The position numbers were made by a program, and so were the translations under genes. The notes beneath the pieces were generated by a model. The model saw nothing but the letters and a program-made list of their open reading frames with translations. It made no database searches and was not told the origin of the DNA. A DNA stretch of 49,123 nt, taken from Ga0077527 sp021300125. Lineage in GTDB: Bacteria > Pseudomonadota > Gammaproteobacteria > Burkholderiales > SG8-41. The stretch covers positions 1 to 49,123 of the forward strand of contig JBKDUF010000064.1 in the NCBI GenBank assembly GCA_046339595.1, given 5' to 3'. This document shows, in pieces, positions 1-8,388 of this stretch. Positions within the stretch are counted from its first letter, which is position 1, and each line of letters starts with the position of its first letter.

Positions 1-652
1 GCCCGACATCGTGGTCGGGGTCAGCTCCGGCGCGGTGGTCGCCGCGATGCATGCCGCGGGCCTGCGTGCCGGCGAAATCGAAGCCAATGCGCTGCGCATT
101 GAGGACAGCGACCTGCTCGATTTCACCTTGTTCGGCCCCGGTCGCATCGAAGGCGAGCGCCTGCAGAATTACGTCAACGAGGCGGTGCGCAATCGTCCCC
201 TCGAAGCCCTGGCCAAGCCGCTGGCGGTGATCGCCGCCGAGCGCGAAACCAGCCGCATGGCGGTGTTCACCCGCGGCAATACCGGTCTTGCCGTGCGTGC
301 CTCGGCCAGCGTGCCGCGGCTGTTCTGGCCGGTGAAGATTCGCGGCACCGAGTACGTGGATGGCGGTGTCGCGAGCCGCGTGCCGGCCGCAGTGGCGCGG
401 CAGATGGGCGCCGACATCGTGATCGCCGTTGACGTGTCCTGGCGCGGCTCCGCCGATGCTGCGGCGGCCGATGTGGTGATCCGGCCGCAGACCGTGCGCT
501 CGCGCATCACAGATTTCAGCCACAAGCTGGCCAATCTCGCCGCCGGTGAGGACGCGGCGCGTGAAGCCCTGCCCCAGTTGCAGGCGCTGATGGCGCGCGC
601 AACTGCCAACAAGACCGACGCGCCGAGGCCGCTACCCGGCGTCGCCGGTTAG
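1..652 (+). CDS. Patatin-like phospholipase, 5'-truncated
   Basis: C-terminal part of a patatin-family serine lipid acyl hydrolase; the reading frame is open from base 2, so the start lies outside the window. The nucleophile elbow G-V-S-S-G (Gx-S-xG) is at about bases 17-31. The second catalytic residue is the Asp of the DGG motif in Y-V-D-G-G at about 359-367. Patatins use this Ser-Asp dyad to cleave acyl groups from phospholipids. The missing N-terminus would carry the glycine-rich oxyanion loop. The protein resembles short bacterial RssA/YchK-type patatins, which run to about 300 residues; roughly 213 are present. No signal peptide can be judged. It stops about 70 bases before a CoA-transferase with its own apparent promoter, so the two are probably separate units. 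The family call is firm; substrate and exact role are unknown. Confidence 0.85.
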   Translation, partial: PDIVVGVSSGAVVAAMHAAGLRAGEIEANALRIEDSDLLDFTLFGPGRIEGERLQNYVNEAVRNRPLEALAKPLAVIAAERETSRMAVFTRGNTGLAVRASASVPRLFWPVKIRGTEYVDGGVASRVPAAVARQMGADIVIAVDVSWRGSADAAAADVVIRPQTVRSRITDFSHKLANLAAGEDAAREALPQLQALMARATANKTDAPRPLPGVAG

Positions 653-689
653 CCTGCGCGAACAGTCCGGCCCGGCGCCGCGCCGTGCT

Positions 690-698
690 TGATATGAT
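690..698 (+). promoter_or_regulatory. Extended -10 promoter element
   Basis: The stretch TGATATGAT fits an extended -10 (TGn followed by TATGAT). It lies 27 bases before the ATG of the CoA-transferase gene, in the only gap ahead of that operon. No convincing -35 is visible, which is tolerated for extended -10 promoters. The call is by eye only. Confidence 0.4.
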
Positions 699-725
699 GC
701 GCCCTAATTTTCGGGGAAATGCATC

Positions 726-1961
726 ATGGCCGCACCGGCACACAGCGATCCGCGCGCTTTCGCGGGCATCAAGGTTCTTGATCTCACCCGCGTGCTTGCG
801 GGGCCGTTCTGTGCCTACCAGCTCGCGCTGCTCGGCGCGGAGGTGATCAAGATCGAGCCGCCGGGCAAGGGCGAAACCGTGCGCTGGCGTTCCGAGGCGG
901 CCGATCCCTCGTATGGCGAGCAGGGCCTGTCGCTGGGTTTCATGACCCAGTCCTCGAACAAGCGCTTCCTGTCGCTGGACCTGAACAAGCCCGAGGGCCG
1001 CGACATTTTCCTGAAGCTCGCGGCCGAATGCGACGTCGTGGTGCAGAACCTGCGCAGCGGTTCGGCCGACAAGCGCGGCATCGGCTACGAGGCCGTGAAA
1101 AAGGTCAATCCCGAGGTGGTGTTCATGTCGATCACCGCCTACGGCAACACCGGCCCCAAGAAACGCCACCCCGCCTATGACAGCGTGATCCAGGCCTGGT
1201 CCGGATTCATGAGCGTCACCGGCACGCCGGAAAGCGGGCCGCTGAAGGCCGGTCCGCCGATCATCGACTACTCGACCGGACTTGCCGCGGCCTACGCGGT
1301 GTCGGCGGCGCTCTACCAGAAGCATCGTACCGGCAAGGGGCAGTACATCGACCTGGCCATGCTCGACACCAACATCATCCTGATGGCCTCGGTGGTCACC
1401 GCGTACATGAACACCGGCGCCCACCCCAAACCCGGCGGCAACGATGCGGCGAGCCGCTCGCCGGCGTCGACCACGTTCAACACCGCCGACGGCCTGATTG
1501 CCTTCGCCATCAACGAGGAGCACCAGCACCAGGGCCTGCTCAAGGTGCTCGGGCTGACCGCGCTCAACGACGATCCGCGCTTTGCCACCGGCGCGGCCCG
1601 GCGGGAAAACATTCCGGCGCTGCGCGCGCTGATGCAGGAAAAACTGATGACAAAAACCGCCGCCGAGTGGGAGCCGCTGTTCAACGAGGCCGGCGCACCG
1701 GCCGGGCGGGTGCGCACCATCCCCGAATGCATGAACGAAGTCCAGACCTCATCGCGCGGGCTGTTCCACAGTTTTCCACCGGAGGCTACCGGCTTCGCGA
1801 AGGAACTGAAGGTGCCGCTGTCGCCGTTCACCTTCGCCCACGACGGGCCGCGTGCCGATACGCCGCCGCGCAGGGTCGGCGCCGACAGCGACGCGATCCT
1901 GAGCGAGCTGGGCTACGACGTACAGGCCATCGCGCGGCTGCGCGACACGCGTGTGATCTAG
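726..1961 (+). CDS. Class III CoA-transferase (CaiB/BaiF family)
   Basis: A 411-residue cytoplasmic enzyme of the formyl-CoA transferase/CaiB family, which moves coenzyme A between carboxylic acids through an aspartyl-CoA thioester. The N-terminal motif D-L-T-R-V-L-A-G-P (residues 19-27) followed by G-A-E-V-I-K-I-E-P-P is the family signature. Asp181 in I-I-D-Y-S-T-G-L sits where the catalytic Asp is expected. Length matches the family (about 390-430). It lies 10 bases ahead of the SbtA-like gene and is likely co-transcribed with it. The ATG at 726 follows a GGGGAAA stretch that can act as a ribosome site. Such genes are numerous in Burkholderiales and serve carnitine, oxalate, itaconate, succinate or aromatic acid metabolism; the substrate cannot be read from the sequence. 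Confidence 0.92.
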   Translation: MAAPAHSDPRAFAGIKVLDLTRVLAGPFCAYQLALLGAEVIKIEPPGKGETVRWRSEAADPSYGEQGLSLGFMTQSSNKRFLSLDLNKPEGRDIFLKLAAECDVVVQNLRSGSADKRGIGYEAVKKVNPEVVFMSITAYGNTGPKKRHPAYDSVIQAWSGFMSVTGTPESGPLKAGPPIIDYSTGLAAAYAVSAALYQKHRTGKGQYIDLAMLDTNIILMASVVTAYMNTGAHPKPGGNDAASRSPASTTFNTADGLIAFAINEEHQHQGLLKVLGLTALNDDPRFATGAARRENIPALRALMQEKLMTKTAAEWEPLFNEAGAPAGRVRTIPECMNEVQTSSRGLFHSFPPEATGFAKELKVPLSPFTFAHDGPRADTPPRRVGADSDAILSELGYDVQAIARLRDTRVI

Positions 1962-1971
1962 GCGCAGGACG

Positions 1972-2898
1972 TTGAGCCTCGATCCGCTGATCCTGGTCTT
2001 CGCGCTGGGCGTGATCGCCCGGCTCCTACGCTCGGACCTGCGCTTTCCGGAGCCGGTGTACGAGGCGCTGTCGATCTACCTGCTGCTGGCGATCGGGCTC
2101 AAGGGCGGCGTCGAGCTCTCGCACCAGCCGCTGGCGCAGGTGGCGCTGCCGGCGGCGTTCGCGGTTTTTGCCGGATTCGCGCTGCCTTTCCTGCTGTTTC
2201 CGCTGCTGCTTCACGGTGTGCGTCTGAAGCGCGCCGACGCCGCGAGTGTTGCCGCTCACTATGGCTCGGTGTCGGTGGTGACTTTCGCCATCGGCAGCGC
2301 GTTCCTGCAGCAGCGCGCGATCGCCTACGAATCCTTCATGCCGGTGCTGCTTGCCCTGATGGAGGCACCGGGCATCCTTGCAGGCGTGGTGCTGGCGCGC
2401 GCCGGCGGTGCGGGCGGCACGTCGGTGTACCGCGAAGTCGCGGTCAACAAGGGCGTGGTGCTGCTGATCGGCGGCATCGCCATCGGCTGGATGATCGGTA
2501 CCGAGGGTTTCCAGCCGCTGAAACCGGTGTTCGGCGATCTCTTCCGCGGCCTGCTCGCGATCTACCTGCTCGAGCTCGGGCTGGTGGTCGGCGGCCGCGT
2601 GCCCGACCTGCGCCGCGCCGGGGTGCGCCTGGTGGTCTTCGGGCTGGTCTCGCCGCTGGTGATGGGCGCGCTCGGCGTGGTGCTGGGCCACGCGCTGCTG
2701 GGACTGTCGGCTGGCGGCGCCACCCTGTTCGGCGTGCTGTTGGCCAGTGCCTCCTACATCGCGGCGCCGGCGGCGATGCGCATGGCGGTGCCCGAGGCCA
2801 ATCCGGCGCTGGGCATTTCCGCCGCGCTGGCGGTGACGTTTCCTTTCAATGTCTTCGTCAACATTCCCCTTCTCGCCTGGCTGGGAGGACAGTTATGA
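1972..2898 (+). CDS. SbtA-like sodium-dependent bicarbonate permease (DUF897 family)
   Basis: A 308-residue integral membrane protein made almost entirely of hydrophobic segments (about ten). It resembles the SbtA/DUF897 family, whose cyanobacterial members take up bicarbonate with sodium. Recognisable stretches are L-L-A-I-G-L-K-G-G near residues 37-45, and the glycine- and serine-rich half-repeats around residues 87-96 (A-H-Y-G-S-V-S) and 255-270 (L-L-A-S-A-S-Y-I-A-A-P-A). The start is TTG at 1972, 10 bases after the previous stop, with a weak AGGA just upstream. The family assignment is strengthened by the next gene, a PII-like SbtB homologue overlapping by four bases. It is somewhat shorter than cyanobacterial SbtA (about 370). 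Transport substrate is inferred; another small carboxylate or anion is possible given the upstream CoA-transferase. Confidence 0.82.
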   Translation: MSLDPLILVFALGVIARLLRSDLRFPEPVYEALSIYLLLAIGLKGGVELSHQPLAQVALPAAFAVFAGFALPFLLFPLLLHGVRLKRADAASVAAHYGSVSVVTFAIGSAFLQQRAIAYESFMPVLLALMEAPGILAGVVLARAGGAGGTSVYREVAVNKGVVLLIGGIAIGWMIGTEGFQPLKPVFGDLFRGLLAIYLLELGLVVGGRVPDLRRAGVRLVVFGLVSPLVMGALGVVLGHALLGLSAGGATLFGVLLASASYIAAPAAMRMAVPEANPALGISAALAVTFPFNVFVNIPLLAWLGGQL

Positions 2899-3215
2899 GC
2901 CTGCAAACCCATCGCCGCTGCCAGCTCACGCTGATCGCGGAATACGTGCTCGAGGAACGGCTGATCGCGCTGGTCGGCCGCCTCGGCGCCCACGGCTACA
3001 CCGTGCACGAAGTGCGCGGCGGCAGCTTCGATGCCGACGGTGAACACCGGCGCGAGGGTGCCGGCGATACCGACCGCACCATCGAGATGAAGGTGATTTG
3101 CGAGCGCGCCGTGGCCGAGGCGATCGCTCAGCAGGTGATCGCGCAGTTCGGTCCGCATTTCTCGGTGCGGCTGCTGCTGTCGGAAGTCGAGATCCTGCGT
3201 CCGGCCAAGTACTGA
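2895..3215 (+). CDS. SbtB-like PII-family regulatory protein
   Basis: A 106-residue protein whose ATG overlaps the TGA of the permease gene (ATGA), implying translational coupling. It reads as a small PII-type ferredoxin-like fold: an initial beta strand (C-Q-L-T-L-I-A-E), helix, a strand with G-Y-T-V-H-E-V-R-G-G, a flexible charged loop (residues 45-58, D-A-D-G-E-H-R-R) where PII proteins carry the T-loop, then I-E-M-K-V-I-C and a second helix. In cyanobacteria SbtB is a trimer that binds adenyl nucleotides including cAMP, and its T-loop plugs SbtA. The canonical GlnB/GlnK uridylylation motif is absent, and so is the C-terminal Cys pair of the redox-sensing R-loop seen in some SbtB proteins. 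Its partner is very likely the permease encoded just upstream. Ligand binding is inferred. Confidence 0.82.
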   Translation: MSLQTHRRCQLTLIAEYVLEERLIALVGRLGAHGYTVHEVRGGSFDADGEHRREGAGDTDRTIEMKVICERAVAEAIAQQVIAQFGPHFSVRLLLSEVEILRPAKY

Positions 3216-3227
3216 TCTGCGCCCGCT

Positions 3228-4136
3228 TCAATACGGCGCCGGCCGGCTGCGACTGCGCGGTACCCGTTCGCACCGCCAGCCGGCGATCGCCGCCGGCCAG
3301 AAGGCGGCGAGGTCCTGCGTTTCGCAGTCATCGACGCGAGCCTGCCCGAGGAACTCCAGCACGCGGTTGAGCAGCACCACCGGCTCGCGCGCATCCACTG
3401 CGGCGGCCAGCGTCTGCTTGGAGAGTTTTTCACCCTGCGCATTCACCGCCACCGGCAGGTGGGCGTAACGTGGCACCGCTAAGCCGAGCAGCCGCTGCAG
3501 GTGGATCTGCCGGGTTGTGGAATCGAGCAGGTCGGCGCCGCGCACGACATCGGTGATGCCCTGTGCTGCGTCATCAACCACCACCGCGAGCTGGTAAGCG
3601 TAAAGGCCGTCGGCGCGCTTCAGTACGAAGTCGCCGATGTCCTGTGCTGGGTCGTGGCGGATGCGGCCCTGGATGCGGTCATCAAAGCTGATGGCGGTCG
3701 CCTCGCAGCGCACCCGCCACGCGCGCGCCGCGCGCCCGGGCGGCAGTCCCCGGCGGCAGGTGCCGGGATACACCGGGCCATCGATGCCGGCGAGCGCGGA
3801 ATCGGCGATTTCGCGGCGGGAGCAGGCGCAGCCATAGATTTTGCCGAGCCGGTCGAGCTGATCCAGTGCGGCGGCATAGGCTTCGTCGCGTTCACTCTGG
3901 CGCAGCACCACGCCATCGGCATGCAGGCCGAGCGCATCCAGCGTGCGCCTGATGTCGTCCTCGGCGCCGGGCACGCAGCGCGGGCGGTCGAGGTTTTCAA
4001 TGCGCAGCAGCCAGGCGCCATGATGGGCGCGCGCGTCGAGAAAGCTGCCCACCGCCGCGACCAGCGAGCCGAAATGCAGCGGCCCGGTGGGCGAGGGCGC
4101 GAAGCGGCCGCGATAAGCTGGAAGGTCGGTGCGCAT
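3228..4136 (-). CDS. gluQ: Glutamyl-Q tRNA(Asp) synthetase
   Basis: A 302-residue truncated glutamyl-tRNA synthetase paralogue that activates glutamate and attaches it to the queuosine base of tRNA(Asp). The N-terminus has the class I pattern R-F-A-P-S-P-T-G (11-18) followed by the HIGH-equivalent H-F-G-S (21-24). A zinc-knuckle-like cluster C-x-C with a later Y-P-G-T-C-R-R-G follows, and the KMSKS-equivalent is E-K-L-S-K-Q. The tRNA anticodon-binding domain of GltX is missing, which is diagnostic of GluQ/YadB and explains the length. It converges on the SbtB-like gene with a 12-base gap and is divergent from the formaldehyde dehydrogenase gene. Confidence 0.96.
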   Translation of the reverse strand: MRTDLPAYRGRFAPSPTGPLHFGSLVAAVGSFLDARAHHGAWLLRIENLDRPRCVPGAEDDIRRTLDALGLHADGVVLRQSERDEAYAAALDQLDRLGKIYGCACSRREIADSALAGIDGPVYPGTCRRGLPPGRAARAWRVRCEATAISFDDRIQGRIRHDPAQDIGDFVLKRADGLYAYQLAVVVDDAAQGITDVVRGADLLDSTTRQIHLQRLLGLAVPRYAHLPVAVNAQGEKLSKQTLAAAVDAREPVVLLNRVLEFLGQARVDDCETQDLAAFWPAAIAGWRCERVPRSRSRPAPY

Positions 4137-4209
4137 GGCGCGAGTTTAAAGGCTGGCGGAAGGCTAGAATATCCGTCGCCGCAATACATCATCGCAAGGA
4201 ATGCCAAGC

Positions 4210-5319
4210 ATGAAAGTCAAAGCCGCCGTCGCGCACAAGGCCGGAGCGCCGCTCACCATTGAAACCGTCGACCTCGAAGGGCCGCGCGCGGGCGAGGTGC
4301 TAGTCGAGATCAGGGCCACCGGCATCTGCCATACCGATGAATTCACCTTGTCCGGCGCCGATCCCGAGGGCCTGTTCCCGGCGATCCTCGGCCACGAAGG
4401 CGCGGGTGTGGTGGTCGACGTCGGCGCCGGCGTGAAGTCGCTGAAGAAGGGCGACCACGTGATTCCGCTGTATGTGCCGGAATGCCGCGAGTGCGAGTAC
4501 TGCGTCTCGCACAAGACCAACCTCTGCCAGGCCATCCGCGTGACCCAGGGCCAGGGCCTGATGCCCGACGGTTCCAGCCGTTTTTCTCTGGGCGGCAAAC
4601 CCATCCTGCACTACATGGGCACCTCGACTTTCGCCAACTACACCGTGGTACCGGAAATCGCGCTGGCAAAAATCCGCGAGGATGCGCCCTTCGACAAGGT
4701 CTGCTACATCGGCTGTGGCGTCACCACCGGCATCGGCGCGGTGATCAACACCGCGAAGGTCGAGCCCGGCGCCAATGTCGTGGTCTTTGGTCTGGGGGGC
4801 ATCGGCCTCAATGTGGTCCAGGGCGCGCGGTTGGCAGGGGCGGACATGATCGTCGGCGTCGACCTCAACCCCTCGCGCAAGCCGCTCGCGGAGAAATTCG
4901 GCATGACCCATTTTGTCAATCCGAAGGAGGTCGAGGGCGACCTGGTGCCTTACCTGGTGAATCTCACCAAGGGCGGCGCCGACTACAGCTTCGAATGCAT
5001 CGGCAACGTTGACGTGATGCGCCAGGCACTGGAGTGCTGCCACAAGGGCTGGGGCGTGTCGGTGATCATCGGTGTTGCCGGCGCCGGGCAGGAAATCAAG
5101 ACCCGGCCGTTTCAGTTGGTGACCGGCCGCGTGTGGAAAGGCACCGCCTTCGGCGGCGCCAAGGGCCGCCGCGATGTGCCGAAGATTGTCGACTGGTACA
5201 TGGACGGCAAGATCAACATCGACGACCTGATCACGCACAAGCTGAAGCTGGACGACATCAACAAGGGCTTTGACCTGATGCATGCGGGTCAGTCGATCCG
5301 CAGCGTGGTCGAGTTCTGA
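4210..5319 (+). CDS. frmA: S-(hydroxymethyl)glutathione dehydrogenase (class III alcohol dehydrogenase)
   Basis: A 369-residue zinc enzyme that oxidises S-hydroxymethylglutathione, formed from formaldehyde and glutathione, using NAD+. Catalytic zinc ligands are visible as Cys40 (T-G-I-C-H-T-D) and His62 (G-H-E-G-A-G), with structural zinc cysteines 92, 95, 98 and 106 (C-R-E-C-E-Y-C...C). The NAD-binding glycine motif is G-L-G-G-I-G. I chose ATG 4210 over the in-frame ATG at 4201: the AAGGA at 4196-4200 touches the upstream ATG but is nine bases from 4210, and the MKVKAAVA start matches the family. The usual partner, S-formylglutathione hydrolase, is not adjacent; selO follows instead. The same protein also acts as S-nitrosoglutathione reductase. 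A TAGAAT -10-like hexamer lies about 40 bases upstream. Confidence 0.96.
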   Translation: MKVKAAVAHKAGAPLTIETVDLEGPRAGEVLVEIRATGICHTDEFTLSGADPEGLFPAILGHEGAGVVVDVGAGVKSLKKGDHVIPLYVPECRECEYCVSHKTNLCQAIRVTQGQGLMPDGSSRFSLGGKPILHYMGTSTFANYTVVPEIALAKIREDAPFDKVCYIGCGVTTGIGAVINTAKVEPGANVVVFGLGGIGLNVVQGARLAGADMIVGVDLNPSRKPLAEKFGMTHFVNPKEVEGDLVPYLVNLTKGGADYSFECIGNVDVMRQALECCHKGWGVSVIIGVAGAGQEIKTRPFQLVTGRVWKGTAFGGAKGRRDVPKIVDWYMDGKINIDDLITHKLKLDDINKGFDLMHAGQSIRSVVEF

Positions 5320-5339
5320 ACAGCCGGGCCTGCGCAACC

Positions 5340-6833
5340 ATGCGATTCGATTTTGACAACAGCTACGCCCGCGACCTCGAAGGTCTCTATGTGCCGTGGC
5401 AGGCCGCCGCGGTGCCGGAGCCGAAGCTGATCAAGCTCAACCATGCCATCGCAGAGGAGCTGGGGCTGGATGCGCAGGCGCTCGATTCAGCCGAAGGCGC
5501 GCGGATCTTTTCCGGCAATACGCTGCCTGCCGGCACGGCGACGATTGCGCTGGCATACGCCGGCCACCAGTTCGGCGGTTTCTCTCCGCAACTCGGTGAC
5601 GGCCGCGCATTGTTGCTCGGTGAAGTCATCGACAAAAACGGCAGGCGTCGCGACATCGCCTTCAAAGGTTCCGGTCGCACGCCGTTTTCACGCGGCGGTG
5701 ACGGCAAGGCGGCGCTGGGGCCGGTGCTGCGTGAATACCTCATCGGCGAGGCCATGCACGCGCTGGGCATTCCGACCACGCGTGCACTGGCGGCGGTGAC
5801 CACCGGCGAGGTCGTGCGCCGCGAGCGCAACCTGCCGGGGGCGGTGCTGACGCGGGTGGCGGCGAGCCACATCCGCGTCGGCAGCTTCCAGTTTGCCGCT
5901 GCCCGCGGCGACGAGGCGCGGCTGAAGGCGCTGGCCGACCACGTGATCGACCGCCATTACCCGGAGATCAGGGGCGCGGCACAGCCGTACTTTGCACTGC
6001 TCGCCGCACTGTGCGAGCGCCAGGCCGCCCTGATTGCGCAGTGGATGAATGTCGGCTTCATCCACGGCGTGATGAATACCGACAACATGACGCTGTCGGG
6101 CGAATCCATCGACTACGGACCCTGCGCCTTCATGGACCGCTACGATCCGAAGACCGTGTTCAGTTCCATCGATGAATACGGCCGTTACGCCTATGCCAAC
6201 CAGCCGCCGATCGCCAACTGGAACCTCGCGCGCTTCGCCGAAGCGCTGTTGCCCCTGCTGATTGGCGAGTCCGTTGGCGACCAGGACCGCGCAGTGGAGC
6301 GGGCGATGGAGGTACTTGGCGAATTCCAGGCGCAGTACGAGTGGCACTGGCTTGCCGGCCAGCGCCAGAAACTCGGGCTCACGCGCGAGGACGCCGGCGA
6401 TTTCGAACTGGCACAGGATTTCCTGGCGGGAATGGAGGGGCAGGGCGTCGATTTCACGCTGGCCTTCCGCCGCCTTGCCGATGCCGCCGAGTCGGCCGAT
6501 GCCTCGCGAGAGGGGCCTTTGCGCCAGCTCTATGCCGATGACGCCCGGCTCGATGCCTGGCTGCCGCGCTGGCGCCAGCGCATCAACAGCGAAGGCGCCG
6601 AACCCGCGCAACGCGCACGCACGATGCGTGCGGTAAGCCCGCTCTACATCCCGCGCAACCATCGCGTCGAGGAGGCGCTGGCCGCCGCAGTGGACCTCGG
6701 CGACTACGCGCCCTTCGAGCGGCTGCTTTCGGTGCTGGAGCGGCCGTTCGAAGACAGACCGGAATGGGCGGTCTATGCCCTGCCGGCGACCCCGGAAGAG
6801 TCGCGGGGCTATCAGACCTTCTGCGGAACCTGA
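5340..6833 (+). CDS. selO: Protein adenylyltransferase SelO (YdiU family)
   Basis: A 497-residue pseudokinase-fold enzyme of the SelO/YdiU family. The family transfers AMP from ATP to Ser, Thr or Tyr residues of target proteins and has been linked to redox stress. Visible signatures are A-Y-A-G-H-Q-F-G-G-F near residue 75, K-G-S-G-R-T-P-F-S-R-G-G-D-G near 109-122, and the metal and active-site region H-G-V-M-N-T-D-N-M followed by I-D-Y-G-P-C-A-F-M-D near 240-265. The C-terminus ends F-C-G-T; the cysteine sits close to where eukaryotic SelO carries selenocysteine. Length fits the bacterial family (about 480-520). It starts 20 bases after frmA on the same strand, so the two are probably co-transcribed; both connect to thiol redox balance. 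Confidence 0.95.
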   Translation: MRFDFDNSYARDLEGLYVPWQAAAVPEPKLIKLNHAIAEELGLDAQALDSAEGARIFSGNTLPAGTATIALAYAGHQFGGFSPQLGDGRALLLGEVIDKNGRRRDIAFKGSGRTPFSRGGDGKAALGPVLREYLIGEAMHALGIPTTRALAAVTTGEVVRRERNLPGAVLTRVAASHIRVGSFQFAAARGDEARLKALADHVIDRHYPEIRGAAQPYFALLAALCERQAALIAQWMNVGFIHGVMNTDNMTLSGESIDYGPCAFMDRYDPKTVFSSIDEYGRYAYANQPPIANWNLARFAEALLPLLIGESVGDQDRAVERAMEVLGEFQAQYEWHWLAGQRQKLGLTREDAGDFELAQDFLAGMEGQGVDFTLAFRRLADAAESADASREGPLRQLYADDARLDAWLPRWRQRINSEGAEPAQRARTMRAVSPLYIPRNHRVEEALAAAVDLGDYAPFERLLSVLERPFEDRPEWAVYALPATPEESRGYQTFCGT

Positions 6834-6947
6834 GGCCGCAGCACGGGTCGGCTGCAGCAGGGATCGCGGGGGCCCGGCGGAATCTGCGACAATTTCCCCA
6901 TGGATGCCCCATGTTCATCATAAGCCATTGTTTTTATTGAACTATTT

Positions 6948-8339
6948 ATGCGCCCTCCTCTGCTGACCGAACTGCCTTACCGTGCCGACAGCGCTGTGCT
7001 GTTCGAGGCGGTTGCGGATCGGCCGTGGGCGGTGTTCCTTGACAGCGGCCTGCATTACCCCGGCCAGGCGCGTTACGACATCATCAGCGCCGAGCCGCAT
7101 GTGCGCCTGATCACCCGCGGCAATCTGACCGAGGTGCATGGCGAGGCGAGCGAACTGTCGCGCGCTGATCCTTTCGATCTGCTGCGCGCGCAGCTCGCGA
7201 TGGATCCTGCGCTGCGCAGTGAGCTGCCCTTCACCGGAGGCGCCATCGGCTACTTCGGCTACGACCTGGCGCGGCGCTACGAAAAACTGCCGGTGCGCGC
7301 ACGCGACATCGAGCGCATCCCCGACATGGCGGTGGGCCTCTACGACTGGGCGGTGGTGGTGGACCATTCCGAGCAGCGCACCTGGCTCGCCGGCCAGGGG
7401 CGCGATCCCGACACCGACCGCAAGTGGGACGCGCTGGTGCGCCTGTTCAGCACCGCGCCCGTCGAGCGCCGCCGCGCCGCCTTCCGCGTGACCCCGCCGG
7501 TGACCTCGAATTTCACGCCTAAGGGTTACGGCCACGCCTTTGACCGCGTGCTGGATTACATCCGCGCCGGCGACTGCTATCAGGTCAACCTCGCGCAGCG
7601 CTTCACTGCCCACGCCCAGGGCGATCCCTGGCTGGCCTACCAGCGGCTGCGGCGCATCAACCCGGCGCCGTACTCGGCCTACCTCAGCACGCCTTATGCG
7701 CAGATCCTGTCGGCCTCGCCCGAGCGGTTTTTGCGCGTCAGCGGCGGTGAAGTCGAAACCAAGCCGATCAAGGGTACGCGCCCGCGTGCCGGCCACGACC
7801 GGCTCGATGCCGAGCGCATCGCCGAACTGCTGGCGAGCGACAAGGACCGTGCCGAGAACCTGATGATCGTGGACCTGCTGCGCAACGACCTGTCGAAGAA
7901 CTGCGCCACCGGCAGCGTGAAGGTGCCGCGCCTGTTCGAGGTCGAAAGCTTTGCCACGGTGCATCACCTGGTGAGCACGGTCACCGGCCGCCTGGCGCCG
8001 GGGCGCGACGCCATTGACCTGCTGCGCGGCGCCTTTCCCGGCGGATCGATCACCGGCGCGCCGAAAACGCGGGCGATGCAGATCATCGAGGAACTGGAGC
8101 CGCACCGCCGCGGCGTGTATTGCGGCGCCATCGGCTATGTCGGCTACGACGGCGGCATGGACAGCAACATCGCCATCCGCACGCTGGTGCATTCGCGTGG
8201 CACGGTGCGTTTCTGGGCGGGCGGCGGCATCGTTGCCGACTCTCAGCGCGAAGCCGAATACCAGGAAACCTTCGACAAGGCCGCGGCGCTGCTCAACCTG
8301 CTGCAGCAGAGCGCCGAGAGCGCGCACGGCGGGGCCTGA
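6948..8339 (+). CDS. pabB: Aminodeoxychorismate synthase component I
   Basis: A 463-residue chorismate-binding enzyme that makes 4-amino-4-deoxychorismate for folate, using ammonia from the PabA glutaminase. The N-terminal domain opens with the PabB/TrpE-like segment ending Y-D-I-I-S-A-E-P. The C-terminal catalytic domain shows A-S-P-E-R-F-L, then P-I-K-G-T-R-P-R. The Lys in PIKGT distinguishes PabB (TrpE has PIAGT) and forms the covalent intermediate. Later come D-L-L-R-N-D-L and G-A-F-P-G-G-S-I-T-G-A-P-K. There is no fused PabC lyase domain. The ATG at 6948 has no Shine-Dalgarno; the preceding 40 bases are AT-rich with a TATTGA-like -10, so a very short leader is possible. No pabA gene is in the window. 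Confidence 0.94.
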   Translation: MRPPLLTELPYRADSAVLFEAVADRPWAVFLDSGLHYPGQARYDIISAEPHVRLITRGNLTEVHGEASELSRADPFDLLRAQLAMDPALRSELPFTGGAIGYFGYDLARRYEKLPVRARDIERIPDMAVGLYDWAVVVDHSEQRTWLAGQGRDPDTDRKWDALVRLFSTAPVERRRAAFRVTPPVTSNFTPKGYGHAFDRVLDYIRAGDCYQVNLAQRFTAHAQGDPWLAYQRLRRINPAPYSAYLSTPYAQILSASPERFLRVSGGEVETKPIKGTRPRAGHDRLDAERIAELLASDKDRAENLMIVDLLRNDLSKNCATGSVKVPRLFEVESFATVHHLVSTVTGRLAPGRDAIDLLRGAFPGGSITGAPKTRAMQIIEELEPHRRGVYCGAIGYVGYDGGMDSNIAIRTLVHSRGTVRFWAGGGIVADSQREAEYQETFDKAAALLNLLQQSAESAHGGA

Positions 8340-8388
8340 GCCGGTGTTTTGTGCCATCATCGCGGCTCCATCCCGCCGGAGCCGTCGC

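Noticed and set aside
4201..4209. Earlier ATG for frmA
   Set aside because: The ribosome site AAGGA touches this ATG; the one at 4210 has correct spacing and the family's usual start.
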